A stretch of 49,300 nucleotides of DNA from Pseudobdellovibrio sp. (GCA_020696855.1 JAJFMT010000007.1:1-49300); one strand, 5' to 3'. Shown: positions 14,921-23,808, numbered from the stretch's first letter. Numbers and translations are program-made. The notes: generated by a model not told the origin, from the letters alone.

Positions 14921-15181
14921 ATGTTGATGATTTTACTCTTTCTTTTTGTAGGAGCTTTAATCGGATGGCTGGCCAGTGTTCTGTTTAGCAGAAATGGCCT
15001 GGACGGCACGGGTGATGTAGTCGTAGGAATCGTGGGAGCATTAGCAGGCGGTTTTACTTACCGTACGTTGCAAATGGCTCCCAACGGTCTTTTTGGAGTG
15101 CTATCAATGGCAGCACTTGGTTCAATTTTCTTGCTCATAATCGCCAGCTTTTTATTCAAACCTACAGAGCACATGCCTTAA
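14921..15181 (+). CDS. GlsB/YeaQ/YmgE family stress membrane protein
   Basis: 86 residues with three hydrophobic helices and the family signature FVGALIGWLASVLFSRNG in the first and DVVVGIVGALAGGF in the second. I start at the ATG at 14921 because GGGAG lies 8 bp upstream; a GTG at 14912 is too close to that site. In E. coli the family is SigmaS-dependent. It follows the lipoprotein by 24 bp and shares its sigma54 promoter. Confidence 0.85.
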   Translation: MLMILLFLFVGALIGWLASVLFSRNGLDGTGDVVVGIVGALAGGFTYRTLQMAPNGLFGVLSMAALGSIFLLIIASFLFKPTEHMP

Positions 15182-15306
15182 TTGTTAAGAAAAATAAATA
15201 ATGTTTTAAGTCACCCTATCTTGCTTTATTTCGCCCTAACACTCATTTAAAAAGTTAAAGGGAGATTTTCCTGTCCAGTTGGAAAGTCGCAAGAGGGGAT
15301 CACGTT

Positions 15307-17361
15307 TTGGGAATCGTTCGTTTTTGGAAAGACCTATCCGTTTCTAAAAAGCTGTACACAGTCGTCGGCATTCTCGCGTTCATGATCGCCACTGAGTTAC
15401 TCACTCTTATTTTTGCCATGAACACACTTTCTGCCGTTCGCGCCTTTGTGGCGGGAGAAGCTATATGGTCGAAGGCGCAAAAAGATGCGGTTCATAATCT
15501 TGAACGTTATGTGGTTACATCCAACCGCCGATTTTACCTTCAGTTTCTGGAAAACTTAAAAATCCCTGCAGGTGACAGGGTAGCCCGTCTTGAACTCGAA
15601 GCTCCGGTTATGGACATGCAAAAACTTCGCGATGGATTTCTTGCCGGCGGCAACCATCCTGATGATATTCAGTCAGTTGTGAACCTCATGCGAAGGTTCA
15701 GCGATGTTCCCCATGTTCAAAAAGCTGTAGCAGCTTGGCGCGAAGGTGATTCTTTAATCGATGAGCTTCAGCTGCTAGGGGTACAGATCGATAATGAGGT
15801 ATCCAAAGGTATCCGAAAGCGTAACAACCAAAAAATTTCTGAAGCGTTAGACGAGATTTACGTTCTTAACCAGAAGCTAACCGCTGTTGAAACAGATTTC
15901 TCGAATACTCTGGGGGCGGCTTCCCGCTGGGTCGAAGGTCTTTTAGCGGCCTTCCTTATTTTACTGGTCATCACAATTGAAGGAACCGGCCTGGGCCTGA
16001 CTTTTATTTTCAGCCGCCGTTTAACAACAGATTTGCAGCAACTTAATGTGGTTGCAGATAAAGTCGGTAATGGCGAATTCGATGTCGATGTTCCGGTAAA
16101 CTCAAAAGACGAAGTCGGGCAACTGGCCCTTTCGCTAAAACACATGGTGAGCAATATTCAACAGCTGATTGATGATAAAAGAACAGCTGTTCACGCCAGC
16201 CAGACAAAAAATTTATTTTTAGCAAATATGTCTCACGAAATCAGGACACCGCTGAACGCCATTTTAGGTTTTACTGAATTGATGCGGGATCCGGAATTAT
16301 CAGACTCTGACAAAATTCATTACTTAGATATTATCAAAAGAACGGGTAATAACCTGGCTACCATTATTAACGACATTCTGGATCTGTCGAAAGTTGAAGC
16401 GGATCAGATGGAAGTTGAAACTGAAGTCTTCTCACTTTCCCAATTGATGCAGGATCTTTATCTGTTATTGGGAATGCGGGCGAAAGAAAAGGGAATTGAA
16501 TTCAAAATTCAGAAAAAGGGTGAAGTTTCGGAGTGTATTCAGACAGATCCCGGCCGCTTGAGGCAAGTTCTTCTGAACCTTGCCGGCAACGCAATTAAAT
16601 TTACAGAGCGCGGATCGGTCAATTTATCATATGAGGTGCGCGGGCATTATTTGTTCTTTACGGTGAAAGACACTGGAAAAGGTATCCCCAAAACCCAATT
16701 GAACAGTTTGTTCAAACCATTTTCCCAAGGAGATTCGTCAGTCAGTAAAAAATTCGGTGGAACAGGGCTTGGTCTAATTTTATCGAAAAAACTGGCGCAG
16801 CTCATGGGCGGCGATATTGGGCTGCTGGAAAGTACTTATCAGCGCGGAAGTACTTTCTATATAAAGGTGGCTTATCAGCCGGTTTATGAAGGCAAACAGC
16901 GGGTAAGCGAAGTTTCGCAGGAACAAAAAGCACCGCAAAACTTTGAAAAGCTCGCCGGTAAAAAAGTTTTGATTGTTGAAGACACCAAAGATAATCAGGT
17001 CTTACTCAATTTATATTTAGCCAAAGTTGGAATGAAAGTTTCTTTCGCTGATAATGGCGAAGAAGGAATCAAAAAAGCTCTGATTGAATCATACGATATT
17101 GTTTTGATGGATATGCAGATGCCGGTTAAAGACGGTTATGAAGCAACAAAAGAGCTGCGGTCCAAAGGTTATCAGGTACCTATCGTTGCACTGACCGGAT
17201 ACGCAATGAAGGGTGACCGAGAGAAATGTCTGCGTGCCGGCTGCAATGACTACATCGCCAAACCTGTAAGTAAATCTCAGTTGATGACCACTGTTCATCA
17301 ACTTGTTGTAAAAGAAGAAACGAACGAAACTGTAGCTCAGGAAAATTTTATAACGGTATAG
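15307..17361 (+). CDS. Membrane hybrid histidine kinase (sensor-HAMP-HisKA-HATPase-REC)
   Basis: 684 residues from a TTG after GAGGGGATCACG. Layout: TM1 about 15-38; a helical periplasmic sensor about 39-205 with no recognised ligand motif; TM2 about 208-235; HAMP to about 290; HisKA with the H-box SHEIRTPLNAILGF (H about 309); HATPase with NLAGNAIKFTERG, DTGKGIP and GGTGLGL; REC about 551-665 with acceptor D about 602 in IVLMDMQMP. The protein autophosphorylates and passes the phosphate to its own receiver, so an Hpt protein is needed downstream; two stand-alone Hpt genes lie within 8 kb. It is the only full kinase of this cluster. No sigma54 site is visible upstream. Confidence 0.92.
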   Translation: MGIVRFWKDLSVSKKLYTVVGILAFMIATELLTLIFAMNTLSAVRAFVAGEAIWSKAQKDAVHNLERYVVTSNRRFYLQFLENLKIPAGDRVARLELEAPVMDMQKLRDGFLAGGNHPDDIQSVVNLMRRFSDVPHVQKAVAAWREGDSLIDELQLLGVQIDNEVSKGIRKRNNQKISEALDEIYVLNQKLTAVETDFSNTLGAASRWVEGLLAAFLILLVITIEGTGLGLTFIFSRRLTTDLQQLNVVADKVGNGEFDVDVPVNSKDEVGQLALSLKHMVSNIQQLIDDKRTAVHASQTKNLFLANMSHEIRTPLNAILGFTELMRDPELSDSDKIHYLDIIKRTGNNLATIINDILDLSKVEADQMEVETEVFSLSQLMQDLYLLLGMRAKEKGIEFKIQKKGEVSECIQTDPGRLRQVLLNLAGNAIKFTERGSVNLSYEVRGHYLFFTVKDTGKGIPKTQLNSLFKPFSQGDSSVSKKFGGTGLGLILSKKLAQLMGGDIGLLESTYQRGSTFYIKVAYQPVYEGKQRVSEVSQEQKAPQNFEKLAGKKVLIVEDTKDNQVLLNLYLAKVGMKVSFADNGEEGIKKALIESYDIVLMDMQMPVKDGYEATKELRSKGYQVPIVALTGYAMKGDREKCLRAGCNDYIAKPVSKSQLMTTVHQLVVKEETNETVAQENFITV

Positions 17362-17442
17362 TTTGTTTGCGTCCGGTTGTTCCCCATGTGGAAAAAATCC
17401 ACTCTGAAAAAATGTCAAAATACAATATACAGCGTTAAAAGC

Positions 17443-17457
17443 GGGCCTCTCATTTGC
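17443..17457 (+). promoter_or_regulatory. sigma54-like promoter of the receiver gene at 17505
   Basis: GGGCCT-CTCAT-TTGCT with exact spacing; the same GGGCCT variant occurs upstream of 46760. It lies 48 bp before the ATG. Confidence 0.5.
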
Positions 17458-17504
17458 TTAAATAAGACGCAAGGTGAGAATAAGACTCATCGCGAGAGGA
17501 GCTT

Positions 17505-18290
17505 ATGCGTGAATCCAAAAATCAGCCGGAAAAGATCCTGGTTGTAGAGGACAACGTCAGTCAGCTGCTTCTCATTCAGAAAGCTATTTACAAAGTACGT
17601 CCGCAAGCTGAAGTGTATTCAGCAGTTAGTTTAGAGGAAGCGTTTACAATCCTGATTAAGAACGCAAACATCGAAGAAAAAAATCCTTATGAATTAATTA
17701 TTGCGGATATCTTTCTGGAAGGTAATCGAACGGGACTTGATCTTTGGCGCGTATTACGGGGAACTTACCCGGATATTCCGATCATTGTCGTTTCATCTCT
17801 GGCAGAAGACAAGGTGATGAAGACCGTGCTTGAGCACGAGAAGAAAGACATGATCTACTTCAAGAAACCTTTTATGGTTTCAGAGTTACAAGCCAAAATC
17901 AAAGAAGTGCTCGCAGAGCATCCAATGCCTGTCTCTGATAACTTTTCTAAAGAGCATAAACATGACGCCGAACTCGTCAGTTCCGATGATCAGTTGGAGC
18001 ATCTGGCCCATTTGGTAATGCTGAAACTCTCATTGGACTGGTTGATTAAGCAAGATTGGGTGGATGCACCGTATGGCGGTCAGAACCCTGTGCAGGATAT
18101 GTTGTATCAAACGCGCTTTTTGACTGAGAGGTTCTGGGAAGACTTTTTCTACAGAGACCGTGAAGATCTGGTGCTGAAAGAACAGAAGATCAAAGAGCAG
18201 ATTATGCAAATCAGTGAATTAACACCTGAGCTGAAAGAATTCTTTCAGGACAGGCTTGGCACGATGGAAGAGTTCTTCCACCATGCCTGA
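17505..18290 (+). CDS. Response regulator with an unrecognised C-terminal domain
   Basis: 261 residues. The receiver spans about 9-140, with acidic pair VVEDN, phosphoacceptor D68 in LIIADIF, Ser in IVVSSL and Lys in YFKKPF. The C-terminal 110 residues are helical and Trp/Phe-rich (LSLDWLIKQDWVDAPYGG, RFWEDFFYRDRED) and match no output domain I know; there is no DNA-binding helix-turn-helix. It could be a protein-interaction output. The start follows GAGAGGAGCTT. It is convergent with the NtrC-type regulator. Confidence 0.85.
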   Translation: MRESKNQPEKILVVEDNVSQLLLIQKAIYKVRPQAEVYSAVSLEEAFTILIKNANIEEKNPYELIIADIFLEGNRTGLDLWRVLRGTYPDIPIIVVSSLAEDKVMKTVLEHEKKDMIYFKKPFMVSELQAKIKEVLAEHPMPVSDNFSKEHKHDAELVSSDDQLEHLAHLVMLKLSLDWLIKQDWVDAPYGGQNPVQDMLYQTRFLTERFWEDFFYRDREDLVLKEQKIKEQIMQISELTPELKEFFQDRLGTMEEFFHHA

Positions 18291-18336
18291 CAAAAGAGAT
18301 TACAGGCTTTGCAAAAAGCCGTCGTTTACAGAACTT

Positions 18337-19758
18337 CTAGGGAGCGCCTTGATCGTTGATCATGCCCTCTAGTTTTCTGTAAAGCGTTTTTCTGTCAATA
18401 CCCAGCGCTTTTGCTGTGTTAATGCGGACCCCGCCGTTTTTCTTAAATACATATTGGATGTATTTCTTTTCCACTTCTTCAAGTGATAAAAACTTGTCAT
18501 CAAAGCTGAATGAGAAGAAGTTTTTGCCTGCTTCTGCCGGTGCCGGTTCAGATGTCAGCTCTTCTGCTTCTTTGAAGATCAGGAATGAATCAACATCAAT
18601 GGCAGGTCCAGGACTTAATACGATGGCGCGTTCAACCGTATTTTCAAGTTCTCTGACGTTCCCTTTCCAAGGGTTTTTCAGCAAGAACTCTTTTGCTTCC
18701 GGAGTGAACTCTTTAACAGATGTACCGTTAAGCGCATTATACTTCGTTAAAAAGAAGTGCGCCAGTGGCAGAATATCTTCTTCGCGCTCACGCAGTGAAG
18801 GGATACGGATCGGGATAACATTTAAACGGAAGAACAAGTCCTCACGGAAGCGGTTCTCGAGAACTTCTGCTTTTAAATCTTTGTGAGTCGCCGTGATGAC
18901 GCGAACATCGATGTTACGCATCTGGTTTTCACCGATACGTTTAATCTTTCTTTCTTGCAGTACGCGTAAAAGTTTTGCCTGTAACTGCAAGTTCAGATCA
19001 CCGATTTCATCCAAGAAGACGGTTCCGCCTTCAGCTTCTTCGAATAATCCGATCTTTTTGTCGTAAGCGCCGGTAAAGGCACCTTTAGCGTGACCGAAAA
19101 GTTCTGATTCTAATAAATTGTCAGGAATCGCCGAGCAGTTGATGGCAACAAACAATTTGTCTTTGCGGTTACTCCACTTATGAATAGCGTGCGCGAAAAT
19201 TTCTTTACCTGTTCCTGACTCTCCCGAGATAAGGATAGTCGAGTTACTTTTCGCGACTCGCTTGGCAAGGTCGTAAGTCTTTTTGAAAGCCGGGCTGAAG
19301 CCGATCATGCCATCCGGGTTTGCGCCGCGGGTAACTTCGACCGCTCTTTTTAAAGCGACGTTGTCGGCGCTGATTTTTGATAAATTCATCGCGCGTTGAA
19401 CAGCAATATATAGCTGTGGTAATTTTAACGGTTTAATGACGAAGTCATACGCGCCGGCCGCGATGGCTTCACAAGCCACTTCGACATCGCTTGAAGCGGT
19501 GATGATAACAACAGGTAAGTTAACACCGTTGTTAGCCAGGCTCTTCATTAATTCAACACCTGACATTTGGGGCAAGTTAAGGTCAGATATGACAACTTCC
19601 ACATCTAATGACTCAATATTTTTTAACGCTTGTTGCGGCTCTGTGTAGTGAATAACTTTAATGTTCTTCTGCTTGAAAAAAACAATAATCGCTTCAGCCA
19701 GATCCATATCGTCTTCAACTAATAAAATGTTCGGAATTTGCTGCGTTTCTTTTGTCAT
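18337..19758 (-). CDS. NtrC-family sigma54-dependent response regulator
   Basis: 473 residues. Receiver 10-125 with D59 as acceptor (VVISDLNLP) and K109 in FVIKPLK. AAA+ domain about 153-385 with Walker A GESGTGKE (about 179-186), the sigma54-contact loop GAFTGA (about 226-231), Walker B GGTVFLDEIGDL and arginine finger FREDLFFRLNV. The C-terminal Fis-type helix-turn-helix is at about 445-468 (RINTAKALGIDRKTLYRKLEG). All parts needed to open Esigma54 promoters are intact. It is divergent from a CsbD-like gene with a strong sigma54 promoter, so it is the prime candidate activator of the sigma54 sites in this window. Confidence 0.95.
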   Translation of the reverse strand: MTKETQQIPNILLVEDDMDLAEAIIVFFKQKNIKVIHYTEPQQALKNIESLDVEVVISDLNLPQMSGVELMKSLANNGVNLPVVIITASSDVEVACEAIAAGAYDFVIKPLKLPQLYIAVQRAMNLSKISADNVALKRAVEVTRGANPDGMIGFSPAFKKTYDLAKRVAKSNSTILISGESGTGKEIFAHAIHKWSNRKDKLFVAINCSAIPDNLLESELFGHAKGAFTGAYDKKIGLFEEAEGGTVFLDEIGDLNLQLQAKLLRVLQERKIKRIGENQMRNIDVRVITATHKDLKAEVLENRFREDLFFRLNVIPIRIPSLREREEDILPLAHFFLTKYNALNGTSVKEFTPEAKEFLLKNPWKGNVRELENTVERAIVLSPGPAIDVDSFLIFKEAEELTSEPAPAEAGKNFFSFSFDDKFLSLEEVEKKYIQYVFKKNGGVRINTAKALGIDRKTLYRKLEGMINDQGAP

Positions 19759-20078
19759 TTGTTCCCCTCTTCATGATCAAAATTACATTTACTTTGTAGA
19801 ATTTTTTCTCGTCGTGGGGATGATGTTAGCCTCATGTTTTCTACGAAGTCTAAACTTGCCCCGCTTAGTTAAAAAAATTTAACTCCAAAGGAATTTTTCC
19901 GCTTTTAGTGGCAGATTTTCTTCAGCGGGGGCATAATTTCAATTACGAGATTAAAGGAAATTAAGCAAAAAAAATTGGTGAATGAATTTAATCGGTTGTG
20001 ATTGCTTAATAAGTGGCCCATGCATTGCTAATTCCTCCTTAAATGTGTTGAGATCCACCGAGAGGGAGAAGAGGGAAG
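19759..20078. other. Divergent control region between NtrC-type regulator and CsbD-like gene
   Basis: 320 bp, AT-rich with A and T runs. It carries one good sigma54 promoter (20014-20028) reading right. No sigma54 site is visible for the regulator gene itself, which is presumably read from a housekeeping promoter. The space upstream of 20014 is where activator sites would be expected; I could not define a clear dyad by eye. Confidence 0.55.
20014..20028 (+). promoter_or_regulatory. sigma54 promoter of the CsbD-like gene and downstream receiver/Hpt genes
   Basis: TGGCCC-ATGCA-TTGCT: perfect -12 box and spacing, -24 box with one mismatch; 51 bp before the ATG at 20079. Confidence 0.8.
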
Positions 20079-20345
20079 ATGTTAACGGTAAAAAGAAATT
20101 GGAAAGAAATTAAATCTGAACTGCAGCGCGAATGGAAAGTTATCTCTGATGAAGACTGGAAGATTTCAAAAGGGGACGAACGAGTACTTGTAAAAATGTT
20201 GCGCCAAAGAACAGACTTATCTGAAGATGTCATTGAAAGCAGAGTAAATGAAATTTTCGGTTGCCATTCTTCTTATGATGAATCTGCATTCCGTAACAGT
20301 CCTTACTTAAAATCCAAGGGCTCCGTAACTTTTAACTTGCGATAG
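20079..20345 (+). CDS. CsbD-like protein
   Basis: 88 residues from the ATG at 20079 after GAAGAGGGAAG. The first 65 residues align with the CsbD protein at 12059: NWKEIKSELQREWKVISDEDW, then a GD-containing turn and a Leu/Gln/Arg-rich helix ending VNEIF. The last 20 residues are different and unstructured. It is a diverged copy of a general stress protein placed next to the NtrC-type regulator and ahead of receiver and Hpt genes. Confidence 0.7.
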   Translation: MLTVKRNWKEIKSELQREWKVISDEDWKISKGDERVLVKMLRQRTDLSEDVIESRVNEIFGCHSSYDESAFRNSPYLKSKGSVTFNLR

Positions 20346-20418
20346 TGTTTTAATATCAAACGGGACCCATTGCGCAGGCAATGGAGCTCATTACAAACCC
20401 GAAACAAGGTGGTGGGGT

Positions 20419-21492
20419 ATGGATGGCTTAAGTGCTGTATCAAGGAGTATCATGGAACGAATGACGTCTATAATTTTCTTTCTGGCAGCGGCCGGCGCAG
20501 TGATTCTGTTTCCGTTATTGCTGTTCGTTGTTCCGTTTCTGTTAGTGCCGGTTCTTATTCACAGATTTATTGTTTTTCACAAAATTAAGTATCGTGCTCT
20601 TGAAGACGGCGACCGTGAAGGCAGCGATGTTGTAACAGCCCAGGTGATCGATCTTGAAAGCTGGAAGAAGTATAAAGAAGATCAGTCATTCCCGATGTCT
20701 TCTGTTGACCCGGCGGTAGCTGCGATGGCGCGCGCTCAGATTAATGAGATTAACGCCCGCGAGCTTCAGGAGATCACAGATTTACTGCCATCAACTTCTG
20801 CTACGACTCAGTATTTTACCGAAGTGGATGTTGATAAATGGGTTTATAGCTTTCACTCTTACGGGTTAAATGCGGAATTCAATGCTGTGACCTACGGTCA
20901 TGATCCTGCAGAAGCGTTTGCGATGGCGAAAGCTATTATTATGCAGCAGATCCGCGAATGGCATGTGGCCCGCGAAAAAGGCGAGCCGTATGTTGGTCAG
21001 GCCAATGAAGACCTGCTGAAAGACATCCGCGCATTGGGAAAATCGACTAAACCTTCATTATTCTCCCGCCCAAGTAAACATGTTCCTTCTGTGTTGATTG
21101 TTGAAGATGACCCTGAAGTAGCTGCCGCAACCGAAGCTGTGTTCAAGCAGCTGGGATGCGAAACAACTATTTCGAACGGGCATGACGGTGTTCCTTATAA
21201 AATGAGCTTTCAGAACTATGACTTCATCGTTTTAGACTGGATGCTCGGCGACGATTTAGTGGGAAATCAGCTGGTAGAAAAATCAGTCAAAATTATTGAC
21301 CTATTTAATGATTTAAAAGCGCGCTTTGAGCACAACCGGCCGAAAGTTATTACCTACTCCGTGCTTGACCGCCCTCAGGTGCAATTGCCGACCAATAATT
21401 ACTTCTATCATCTGGATCACTGGCGTAAACCAACACGTTACAGTGACTTGGCGGTAAAGGCCTCTGAGCTGATTTCAGCAAACGCAAATTAA
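20419..21492 (+). CDS. Membrane-anchored response regulator with a middle domain
   Basis: 357 residues. A membrane hairpin of two hydrophobic helices is at about 15-52 (SIIFFLAAAGAVILFPLLLF and following). A soluble middle part (about 75-205) contains DVDKWVYSFHSYGLNAEF. The C-terminal receiver (about 222-350) has VEDDPE, acceptor D about 273 in FIVLDWMLGD and Lys in HWRKPTR. The start could be 20419 (site AAGGTGG) or 20452, where AAGGAG stands 5 bp away and the product would begin MERMTSII. It is followed by an Hpt gene 10 bp later, so the pair is likely an operon. No DNA-binding domain. Confidence 0.82.
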   Translation: MDGLSAVSRSIMERMTSIIFFLAAAGAVILFPLLLFVVPFLLVPVLIHRFIVFHKIKYRALEDGDREGSDVVTAQVIDLESWKKYKEDQSFPMSSVDPAVAAMARAQINEINARELQEITDLLPSTSATTQYFTEVDVDKWVYSFHSYGLNAEFNAVTYGHDPAEAFAMAKAIIMQQIREWHVAREKGEPYVGQANEDLLKDIRALGKSTKPSLFSRPSKHVPSVLIVEDDPEVAAATEAVFKQLGCETTISNGHDGVPYKMSFQNYDFIVLDWMLGDDLVGNQLVEKSVKIIDLFNDLKARFEHNRPKVITYSVLDRPQVQLPTNNYFYHLDHWRKPTRYSDLAVKASELISANAN

Positions 21493-21502
21493 GGAGAAGT
21501 TT

Positions 21503-21808
21503 ATGCAAACGAACGCAAGTTACAACATTCCAGAAGAACTAAAAGACATCATTCCGGCTTATTTAGAGAGAAGAAAAGAAGATACGGTTCAACTTAACGA
21601 CTTGATGGCTAAAAATGATTTCGAAGGAATCATGAGAATAGCCCATAAACTTAAAGGCAACGGAGCCAGCTTCGGCTTTGATCAGATCACCGAGCTCGGC
21701 GATAAAATGAACCAGGCGGCAAAATCCGAAAACAGCGAAGAAGTTAGAAAGCTGATAAAGGATTTTGAGAGCGAAGTTCAGCAAATCCGGTTTAATCTGG
21801 ACGCTTAA
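21503..21808 (+). CDS. Stand-alone Hpt (histidine phosphotransfer) protein
   Basis: 101 residues. The Hpt signature is RIAHKLKGNGASFGFDQITELG, with H48 as the phospho-histidine, inside a four-helix bundle. Hpt proteins carry phosphate from the receiver of a hybrid kinase to a final receiver. The ATG at 21503 follows AAGGAGAAGTTT, 10 bp after the membrane receiver, which suggests they are direct partners. A second Hpt gene is at 22483. Confidence 0.9.
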   Translation: MQTNASYNIPEELKDIIPAYLERRKEDTVQLNDLMAKNDFEGIMRIAHKLKGNGASFGFDQITELGDKMNQAAKSENSEEVRKLIKDFESEVQQIRFNLDA

Positions 21809-21907
21809 TTCGCAGTTTGAGATTTCTCAATAAAGAGAGATTCATTCGAAAAAGTAATTTCTCCTCACTAAAATAGGGGAAGCTGCTAAAACACGGAGGT
21901 TAATTTT

Positions 21908-22393
21908 ATGAACCAAGTGCACACGAGTCCCGGCATATCGGTTTCAGATGCTTACAAAGGTGACATCGCGAACTGGAATTTTTCAGTCATCGATGACTTA
22001 AGCCTTTTTGAGGCCGATAAGGACATTTTAATTGTCGAGGACGACCTATCTACCACTAAGCTATTTAAAGTTCTTATAAGCCGTTTTAACGAGAATGCGA
22101 GGGTAAAATCCCTTGGGTCATCGGAAGAAGCGCGAAAGTACCTGACTTATTTGATTGAACAGGGGTTAGACGGCCCTAACGTAGCCCTCATTGATTACAA
22201 TCTGGACGGAGAAAACGGATTGTTGATCTGTCACCTGTTTGACGTGTACTTTCCGGAAACAAAAGTAGTCGTGGTTTCATCAATGGAACCTGAAGATATT
22301 AAGAAACAGATCCGCGAAAAGCGCCTCGGGGTGGAGTTCGTTGCCAAACCGGTAGACCAGGAAAAAATGGTCTATATTCTGAGCGGACAGTAA
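21908..22393 (+). CDS. Single-domain response regulator
   Basis: 161 residues: an N-terminal extension of about 38 residues, then one receiver (39-160) with VEDDLS, acceptor D96 in VALIDYNLDGENG, the VVVSS switch and K in FVAKPVD. No output domain, so it acts by protein contact or as a phosphate sink. The ATG at 21908 follows CACGGAGGTTAATTTT. It ends before a terminator at 22431. Confidence 0.88.
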   Translation: MNQVHTSPGISVSDAYKGDIANWNFSVIDDLSLFEADKDILIVEDDLSTTKLFKVLISRFNENARVKSLGSSEEARKYLTYLIEQGLDGPNVALIDYNLDGENGLLICHLFDVYFPETKVVVVSSMEPEDIKKQIREKRLGVEFVAKPVDQEKMVYILSGQ

Positions 22394-22430
22394 TTCTTTA
22401 ATTCTTTCAGAAGCGAAAGCAAAAAATAAA

Positions 22431-22457
22431 AAAGCCGGTTACAACCGGCTTTTTTAT
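22431..22457. terminator. Terminator between convergent receiver and Hpt genes
   Basis: Perfect stem aaagccggtt (22431-22440) with aaccggcttt (22443-22452), then TTTTATTTT. The A-rich left flank allows use in both directions. Confidence 0.85.
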
Positions 22458-22482
22458 TTTGCACATGAACGTTAGGTTATTA

Positions 22483-22782
22483 TTAAAAATTGTACTGGTT
22501 AAAATACTCTTCAACCTGGCTTAAGATCGAACGGCAGGCTTCTGCATTAGCAGACTTCGCAGATTGCTCCAGTCTTACAAACAGAGCCTCAAGTGTGGGA
22601 AAGCCGTAAGGGCGCGCGATCCCTTTAACTGTATGGCTGATCTTTGCAATCGTTAAGAAGTCATCTGCTGCAAGGGCTTTACGTAAGGTGTCCAGCTCTT
22701 TACGGCGGGCTTCAGAAAAGCCCGGCACGAGTTCGTAGATGTCGCTATCAATGTTGATTTCAGTTCTTGTTGTTTCCATCAT
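22483..22782 (-). CDS. Stand-alone Hpt protein
   Basis: 99 residues with the Hpt core ISHTVKGIARPYGFPTLEALF, H50 being the phospho-site. The ATG at 22782 follows AAGGACGACA, and that ribosome site overlaps the stop of the OmpR-type regulator just upstream (8-bp gap). Co-transcription with that regulator implies the phosphorelay runs hybrid kinase to this Hpt to the OmpR-type receiver. Confidence 0.9.
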   Translation of the reverse strand: MMETTRTEINIDSDIYELVPGFSEARRKELDTLRKALAADDFLTIAKISHTVKGIARPYGFPTLEALFVRLEQSAKSANAEACRSILSQVEEYFNQYNF

Positions 22783-22790
22783 TGTCGTCC

Positions 22791-23546
22791 TTAAAATGCG
22801 TTAAGTTGTTGTTGGGGTAACACCGGAGTAGCAACTGGAACGACTTCAGCACTCGCGTCTTTTTTCAGGTAGTAGCCTTTATTACGCTTATTCTTAATTT
22901 GTAAATTACCGCGCGCAATTTTCTTTCTTAAGTGACAGATGTGGGTATCGATATTGCGCATGCTCAGATTCACTTTGTCCCAAACAGAACTGATCAAAGT
23001 GTCACGGCTGATTTCGCGGTTGCCGTAGTTTCTGATCAAGGCCAATAAAATTTTAAATTCGATCGGAGTTAAATCCAATGGAACCGTTTCGTTTTCACCT
23101 ACACGGGCACTTGCCGTGTGAGTTTCAAGGTCAACAATGATGTTAGCAAGTGTGATTGTCGACTGGAAAGAAGAAGGTGTGTTGCGACGGCGTAAAACAA
23201 CTTCGATACGAGTCAACAGCTCGCGGGGCTCAAATGGCTTAATGACATAGTCATCAGCGCCGGCAGTTAAGCCTTTGATTTTTTCTTCAAGTTCAGACGA
23301 TGCCGTCAACACGATAACCGGAAACTTTCCGTCCATGTTGAAGCGTTTTAATTTAGCGCAAATTTCAAGTCCGTCACCATCAGGTAAGCCGCGGTCTAAC
23401 AGGATTACATCCCAGTCTTCTTTTTCGATCAGTTCCCAAGCCGAATGTAAATCCGGCGCGATACGAAGATCATACAAGTGCTGTAAATATTTCTTCAGTA
23501 AATTTTGTGTTTCTACGTTGTCTTCAATGACTAAGACTTTTTTCAT
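22791..23546 (-). CDS. OmpR/PhoB-family response regulator
   Basis: 251 residues. Receiver 1-118 with VIEDN, acceptor D51 in VILLDRGLPDGDG, Thr in VLTAS and Lys in YVIKPFEP. The winged helix-turn-helix at about 130-230 has the LTPIEFKILLALIRNYG entry and the recognition helix NLSMRNIDTHICHLRKKI. The short Pro/Gln tail is not typical. It binds DNA as a dimer after phosphorylation. The inverted repeat at 23564-23598, just upstream, could be its own operator. Confidence 0.93.
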   Translation of the reverse strand: MKKVLVIEDNVETQNLLKKYLQHLYDLRIAPDLHSAWELIEKEDWDVILLDRGLPDGDGLEICAKLKRFNMDGKFPVIVLTASSELEEKIKGLTAGADDYVIKPFEPRELLTRIEVVLRRRNTPSSFQSTITLANIIVDLETHTASARVGENETVPLDLTPIEFKILLALIRNYGNREISRDTLISSVWDKVNLSMRNIDTHICHLRKKIARGNLQIKNKRNKGYYLKKDASAEVVPVATPVLPQQQLNAF

Positions 23547-23563
23547 GCTGCTTACTTCCTTTT

Positions 23564-23598
23564 CCCCATCTTAAAGGTTTAGCGTTTTTGAGATGGGG
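23564..23598. promoter_or_regulatory. Inverted repeat upstream of the OmpR-type regulator
   Basis: ccccatct (23564-23571) and agatgggg (23591-23598), a perfect 8-bp dyad with a 19-bp spacer, 18 bp before the start codon. It may be an operator or an mRNA hairpin in the leader. Confidence 0.4.
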
Positions 23599-23808
23599 TA
23601 TTTGTTACATATATTAAGTTTAAAATTCAATCTTTTATTTATTGACTGATTTTACCCTTTGTTAAGGACTCTTAACATTGGATTTTCAGAGGGCGTTTGT
23701 GCCCTCAAAGTCGTTAAAAACGAGTTAAAAAGCACCATAGAAACGAGCTAAGTTATTGTTTTCAAAATGAGACAGTTTTTGCATTTCATGCGCCCTGGGA
23801 GAAAACGC

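Noticed and set aside
23768..23782. Possible sigma54 site TGAGAC-AGTTT-TTGC before the BON gene
   Set aside because: The essential GG of the -24 box is broken.
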